DNA of 27,559 nucleotides, from NCBI GenBank assembly GCA_003153055.1, contig PMBV01000251.1:1-27559 (forward strand), read 5' to 3'. A program made the position numbers and the translations under genes. Of the stretch, positions 24,155 to 27,559 are shown piece after piece. The first letter of the stretch is position 1. The number at the start of each line of letters is the position of its first letter. Under the pieces are notes generated by a model. The model did no database searches, was not told the origin of the DNA, and saw only the letters and a program-made list of their open reading frames with translations. Origin of the DNA: Myxococcales bacterium (GTDB taxonomy: Bacteria > Myxococcota > Myxococcia > Myxococcales > Myxococcaceae).

Positions 24155-24913
24155 TCAGCGCGAGGCGTTCGCGGGCGAGCCTGCCTCGGCGATGGTCGCG
24201 GCTGTCGCGTCGGCGATGAGCTCGAACAGCCGATGTCCCTCCTCAGCACTCGCGGCCCCGGGGGCGCCGAAGTAGGCCGAGGTCCCTCCGCAGTCGAGAA
24301 ACGTCCGCGCTCCCGCTCTGATGGCCTGGGGGAGATCGACCGCCACTTCGGGCAGCAAAGCTCGCACCACCTCGTCGACGAGACCGGGCGCGGCCGCCAG
24401 CATCAGGGAGGTCTCGTAGCAGCCGGCGTGACTGCCCCCGTGCATGAACTCCTCGCCGAGCGCAGGGCCGAGCGGCGCTCTCCGGTGATCCGGTACCACG
24501 ACGAGCACGCCCGACGACTCCGCTGCCCGCTTGGCCGCCTCGTGCACCAGGCGAAAGTGGGCGGGCTCGAGGTGGTGGTTGACGAGGGCGACGACGGAGA
24601 AGCCGGCCCGGGCGATGCCGACGACGACCTGCTCCAGCATCGAGCGCGCGACCTCCGGCGAGAGCGTCACCGTGCCGGGGAAGGGGGCCGCGAAGTCGGT
24701 CAGCGAGTAGGTCACCGAGGGGAACTGCACCGCCTCGCGTTCGAGCCTCAGCGACACCCGCCGGCACACCTCTTCGGCAATCACCACGTCGACCGAGAGC
24801 GGAAGGTGGGGGCCGTGCGCCTCGGTGGACCCCACCGGCAAGAGCGCACACGCGCCGCTTCGAGCGAGGGCCTCGAGACGGTTCCACGAGAGCTCGGCAG
24901 CGAGGTGCCTCAT
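24155..24913 (-). CDS. Creatininase-family amidohydrolase
   Basis: 252 residues, normal for the family. The metal-binding motif LPVGSTEAHGPHLPLSVDV (25-43) gives ligands E31, H33 and D42. The end of the core contains HAGCYETS with H162 and E167. The usual NGHGGN segment is replaced by VNHHLEPAH (111-119), which marks a divergent subgroup, so creatinine is unlikely to be the substrate. Family members hydrolyse amides (creatininase, formamide-type hydrolases in riboflavin/F420 biosynthesis, the MftE peptidase). The start overlaps the stop of the CoA-ligase gene (ATGA at 24910-24913), and the PLP/GMC fusion gene follows after 45 bp, so it belongs to the same operon. Confidence 0.88.
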   Translation of the reverse strand: MRHLAAELSWNRLEALARSGACALLPVGSTEAHGPHLPLSVDVVIAEEVCRRVSLRLEREAVQFPSVTYSLTDFAAPFPGTVTLSPEVARSMLEQVVVGIARAGFSVVALVNHHLEPAHFRLVHEAAKRAAESSGVLVVVPDHRRAPLGPALGEEFMHGGSHAGCYETSLMLAAAPGLVDEVVRALLPEVAVDLPQAIRAGARTFLDCGGTSAYFGAPGAASAEEGHRLFELIADATAATIAEAGSPANASR

Positions 24914-26466
24914 GGCCGTTCAGCCCGGAGCTGCGCCTTCATCACCTTGCCCCGCTCGTTCCTCGGGAGCGCGTCGACGAACACGATGGAGCGAGGCACC
25001 TTGAAGCTCGCCAGGGTCTCTCGCACCGTCGCCTTGAGCGCGTCGGCCAGCGTGTCGCTCCGAGCTTCTCCCTCGCGCAGCGCCACGAAGGCCCTCGGCT
25101 TGTCGAGGCCGTCGGAGTCCTTGAACGCGACCACCGCCGCCTCCCGCACCGCCGGGTGCTGCAAGAGCGTGTTCTCGACTTCGACCGGCGAGAGCCATCG
25201 CCCGGCCACCTTCAGCATGTCGTCGCCTCGGCCGCAGAAGTAGAAGTAGCCCTCGTCGTCCCGCCGGAACTTGTCCGCCAGCACGCACCAATCGCCGCGG
25301 AACGTCGCCTTGGACAGCTCGTGGTGGCGCCAGTACTCCAGCGCCATCGAGTCGCCCCGCACCCACAAGGTGCCGACCTCGCCGTGGGCGACCTCGCGCC
25401 CCTCGTCGTCGCACACCTTGGCTTCGTAGCCCTGAACCACCGTGCCCTGAGAGCCCGGTCGAACCGCGCCGAAGTGGTTGCTGATGAAGATGTGGAACAG
25501 CTCGGCGCTGCCGATGCCGTCGAGGATCTCCACCCCGGTGCGCGCCTTCCACCGCTGGTACAGCTCGGCCGGGAGCGCCTCCCCCGCGCTGATGGCGACC
25601 CGCATCGACGAGAAGTCGACCTCACCCACCGCCCGATGGTTCACGATCGAGTTGAGGGCCGTGGGCACGGCCGTGAGCACCGTCGGGCGATGCCGCGCCA
25701 TGAGCTCGAAGACGCGCGGGGGTGTCGGGGCGTCTTTGAACAGCACCACCGAGCCGCCAGCCATCAGAGGGAAGAGCAGGTTGCTGCCCAAGGCATAGCC
25801 GAAGGCCAACCGGGGTACCGAGATGCACACGTCGCTCGGGCGGTAGCCAACGACGGGCAGCGCATAGGTGAGTGCGTTGAAGACGAAGTCGTGCTGCTTG
25901 TGCACCGCGCCCTTGGGGAAGCCCGTCGAGCCGGAGGTGTAGAGCCACGCGCAGGCGTCGTCCCGGTGCGTGGGGGCGAGGCTTCCCGTGGGGCGGGCTC
26001 GTGCCAGCTCACCGTCGAAGTCCAGGTGTGCCCCGGCGTTGCCCCCGACGACCAGCACGTGCTTGAGCCACGGTGCCTCGCCGCGAACCGCACCCACCAC
26101 TCTCGCCGTCTCGGCATCGGTCACCAGCACCTTGGGCCGGCAGTAGTCGAGGTAGTACCGCACCTCGTCAACCTTGAGCCCAGGGCTCGCCGCGCTGACG
26201 ACGCCTCCCGCCTGCACCGCGCCGAGCCAGGCCGCTGCGAACTGCGGCACGTCTGGCAGCATGAGGAGCACCCGTTGCTCCAGCTCCAACCCCAACCCGA
26301 GGTACAGGGCCGCCGCCCGGTTGGTCGCGTCGGCCAGCTGCGCGTAGCTGTGCGTCTCGCCCTCGAAGAAGATGGCTGGCGCGTCGGGCCGCTCCCGGGC
26401 CTGCCGGTGGAGAAACACCTCGGCGAGGTTGAGTGCCTCAGGCAGGTTGTGTGGGTCGAGCATCAT
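24910..26466 (-). CDS. Benzoate-CoA-ligase-like acyl-CoA synthetase
   Basis: 518 residues of the AMP-forming adenylating superfamily: P-loop YTSGSTGFPKG (176-186), PRLAFGYALGSNLLFPL, GSAELFHIFISN, the hinge region YFYFCGRGDDMLKVAGRWLSP, and catalytic lysine K507 near the C-terminus (RNERGKVMK). The segments after the P-loop resemble benzoate-CoA and related aryl-CoA ligases, so an aromatic or short branched acid is the likely substrate; specificity cannot be read with confidence. Two ATGs are adjacent at 26466 and 26463, and a GAAGG-like ribosome site lies upstream. It is the first gene of the four-gene minus-strand operon and divergent from the M16 peptidase gene across 200 bp. Confidence 0.92.
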   Translation of the reverse strand: MMLDPHNLPEALNLAEVFLHRQARERPDAPAIFFEGETHSYAQLADATNRAAALYLGLGLELEQRVLLMLPDVPQFAAAWLGAVQAGGVVSAASPGLKVDEVRYYLDYCRPKVLVTDAETARVVGAVRGEAPWLKHVLVVGGNAGAHLDFDGELARARPTGSLAPTHRDDACAWLYTSGSTGFPKGAVHKQHDFVFNALTYALPVVGYRPSDVCISVPRLAFGYALGSNLLFPLMAGGSVVLFKDAPTPPRVFELMARHRPTVLTAVPTALNSIVNHRAVGEVDFSSMRVAISAGEALPAELYQRWKARTGVEILDGIGSAELFHIFISNHFGAVRPGSQGTVVQGYEAKVCDDEGREVAHGEVGTLWVRGDSMALEYWRHHELSKATFRGDWCVLADKFRRDDEGYFYFCGRGDDMLKVAGRWLSPVEVENTLLQHPAVREAAVVAFKDSDGLDKPRAFVALREGEARSDTLADALKATVRETLASFKVPRSIVFVDALPRNERGKVMKAQLRAERP

Positions 26467-26666
26467 CGTTGGGCCTTCGCAGCCTCGGGAGTCGGCTGGT
26501 GCCTGGCAAGCACAAAGCGCGCCCGAGGTGACTCGAGCGGCCTTCGAGTTTCACCACCTTCTCCTTGTGCGCCCTCTCGTAACGCGGTTGGAATCCTCTG
26601 CCACTCGAGTGTGTTGTCGCCAGCCGCTCGATTCTTATTCTTCTTCTCGATTGTGAGGCGCATCGC
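26467..26666. promoter_or_regulatory. Divergent intergenic region
   Basis: 200 bp between two genes transcribed away from each other, so it must hold both promoters. It is less GC-rich near 26625-26650, with a pyrimidine-rich stretch. GAGG at 26655-26658 is the likely ribosome site for the M16 gene. I see no clear consensus boxes. Confidence 0.5.
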
Positions 26667-27559
26667 ATGCTGCTCCCAGAACTCTTGTCCGTCGCGCTCG
26701 CGGCGACCCCCGTGCCCAAGCCATTCACCGCTGGGCCCTCCATCGAGGGAATCAGCGAGTACGGGCTCCCCAACGGGCTCAAGGTGCTGTTCGTTCGCGA
26801 CGAGTCGAAGCCCACCGTCACGGTGAACCTCACTGTGCTCGCCGGCAGCCGCCACGAGGGGTACGGCGAGACGGGCATGGCGCACCTCCTCGAGCACATG
26901 GTCTTCAAGGGCACGCCGCAGCATCCCGCGGTGCCGAAGACGCTCCAGGAGCACGGCGCGACTTTCAACGGCAGCACCAACGACGATCGCACGAACTACT
27001 ACGAGACCCTCGCGGCCACCGACGAAAACCTCGCGGCCGCGATCGATCTCGAGGCGGATCGGCTCGTGAACAGCTACGTGCGGCGCGAGGACCTCGACTC
27101 GGAAATGACGGTGGTCCGCAACGAGTTCGAGCGCGGGGAGAATTCCCCGGGCCGCGTGCTCAGCGAGCGCATCAGCTCGGCCGCGTACGACTGGCACAAC
27201 TACGGCAAGTCCACGATCGGCAACCGCAGCGACATCGAGCGCGTGCCGGTTGAGAACCTCCGCGAGTTCTACAAGAAATTCTACCAGCCCGACAACATCG
27301 TGCTGATCGTCGCCGGCAAATTCGACGAGGCCAAGGCGCTCGGCTTCGTGCAGAAATCTTTCGGCGCGATTCCGCGGCCCGCGCGCGTGCTGCCGGCCGC
27401 GTGGACGGAGGAGCCGGCGCAGGACGGCGAACGAATGGTGACGCTGCGGCGCGTCGGTGCCGTGGGCGCCATCGGCGTGGCGTATCACATCCCATCCGGC
27501 TCGCACGAGGACTCCGCCGCGGTGCAGGTGCTCGCGAGCGTGCTGAACGCGCGCCCGTC
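26667..27559 (+). CDS. M16-family zinc peptidase, 3' end outside window
   Basis: 297 residues are visible with no stop before the window ends. The ATG at 26667 has GAGG 8 nt upstream, and a short hydrophobic leader (MLLPELLSVALAAT) suggests export to the periplasm. The inverted zinc motif HxxEH is intact as HLLEH (73-77), and the third ligand is probably E153 in VRNEFE, 76 residues past the last motif residue, as in pitrilysin-type enzymes. YYET and DLEADRL are also typical. Expected function: degradation of peptides by an active N-terminal M16 half; M16 genes often occur in pairs with an inactive partner, which would lie beyond the window. Confidence 0.93.
   Translation, partial: MLLPELLSVALAATPVPKPFTAGPSIEGISEYGLPNGLKVLFVRDESKPTVTVNLTVLAGSRHEGYGETGMAHLLEHMVFKGTPQHPAVPKTLQEHGATFNGSTNDDRTNYYETLAATDENLAAAIDLEADRLVNSYVRREDLDSEMTVVRNEFERGENSPGRVLSERISSAAYDWHNYGKSTIGNRSDIERVPVENLREFYKKFYQPDNIVLIVAGKFDEAKALGFVQKSFGAIPRPARVLPAAWTEEPAQDGERMVTLRRVGAVGAIGVAYHIPSGSHEDSAAVQVLASVLNARP

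Noticed and set aside
20991..24913. Mycofactocin-type cluster (creatininase plus GMC oxidoreductase, as MftE and MftG)
   Set aside because: There is no MftA precursor peptide, MftB or radical-SAM MftC in the window, and the creatininase belongs to a different motif subgroup.
27140..27151. Adjacent EcoRI- and SmaI-like sites, as in a cloning linker
   Set aside because: They fall inside a continuous, motif-consistent M16 coding frame, so they are natural sequence by chance.
1..27559. CRISPR arrays, tRNA/rRNA genes, IS elements
   Set aside because: I saw no regularly spaced short repeats, no cloverleaf or rRNA-like sequence and no transposase motifs. The only tandem repeats are in-frame coding ones at 1785-2178.

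Overview
The window is about 27.6 kb of GC-rich, almost wholly coding DNA with strong G/C third-position bias, from a bacterium. The mix of OmpA-type envelope proteins, many lipoproteins, a Beta_propel-type secreted protein, a eukaryotic-type poly(ADP-ribose) glycohydrolase (PARG) and a TolC/HlyD efflux operon suggests a Myxococcota-like (delta-proteobacterial) genome. That placement is inference from gene content; there is no rRNA, tRNA or taxonomic marker here.

Layout. 1-2630 (+): the end of an OmpA-family gene, overlapping a membrane-anchored coiled-coil protein with 28-residue tandem repeats. 2631-3963: a scrambled low-coding stretch with a decayed piece of a PARG gene (minus strand), two copies of a 60-bp repeat, a possible gene remnant and one small lipoprotein gene. 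3964-5202 (-): an intact PARG. 5350-8655 (+): a large secreted beta-propeller lipoprotein. 8774-9613 (+): a two-domain sulfurtransferase. 9652-16484 (-): an operon of TetR, HlyD-type periplasmic adaptor, two ABC-2 type permeases and a TolC-type outer-membrane protein, followed by an internally duplicated lipoprotein. A sigma70-like promoter and a palindromic operator lie just upstream of tetR, and no ATPase gene lies in the operon. 16579-18423 (-): a fused permease/ATPase ABC exporter. 18440-20918 (-): a defence-type remnant, in which a REase-like/STAND-NTPase protein runs straight into an AbiEii-like nucleotidyltransferase that has lost its N-terminus. 20991-26466 (-): a tight four-gene operon of benzoate-CoA-ligase-like enzyme, creatininase-family hydrolase, a fusion of a D-cysteine-desulfhydrase/ACC-deaminase-like PLP enzyme with a gluconate-2-dehydrogenase-subunit-3-like domain, and a GMC oxidoreductase. 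26667-end (+): the start of an M16 zinc peptidase that runs off the window.

Most interesting parts. The four-gene operon has translationally overlapping ends and an unusual PLP-enzyme/GMC-small-subunit fusion, and looks like an uncharacterised catabolic or biosynthetic unit. The Mrr-like/STAND protein joined to a headless AbiEii toxin looks like a deletion scar in a defence locus. The PARG gene has a nearby frameshifted partial copy. The efflux operon has two ABC-2 permeases but no nucleotide-binding subunit.
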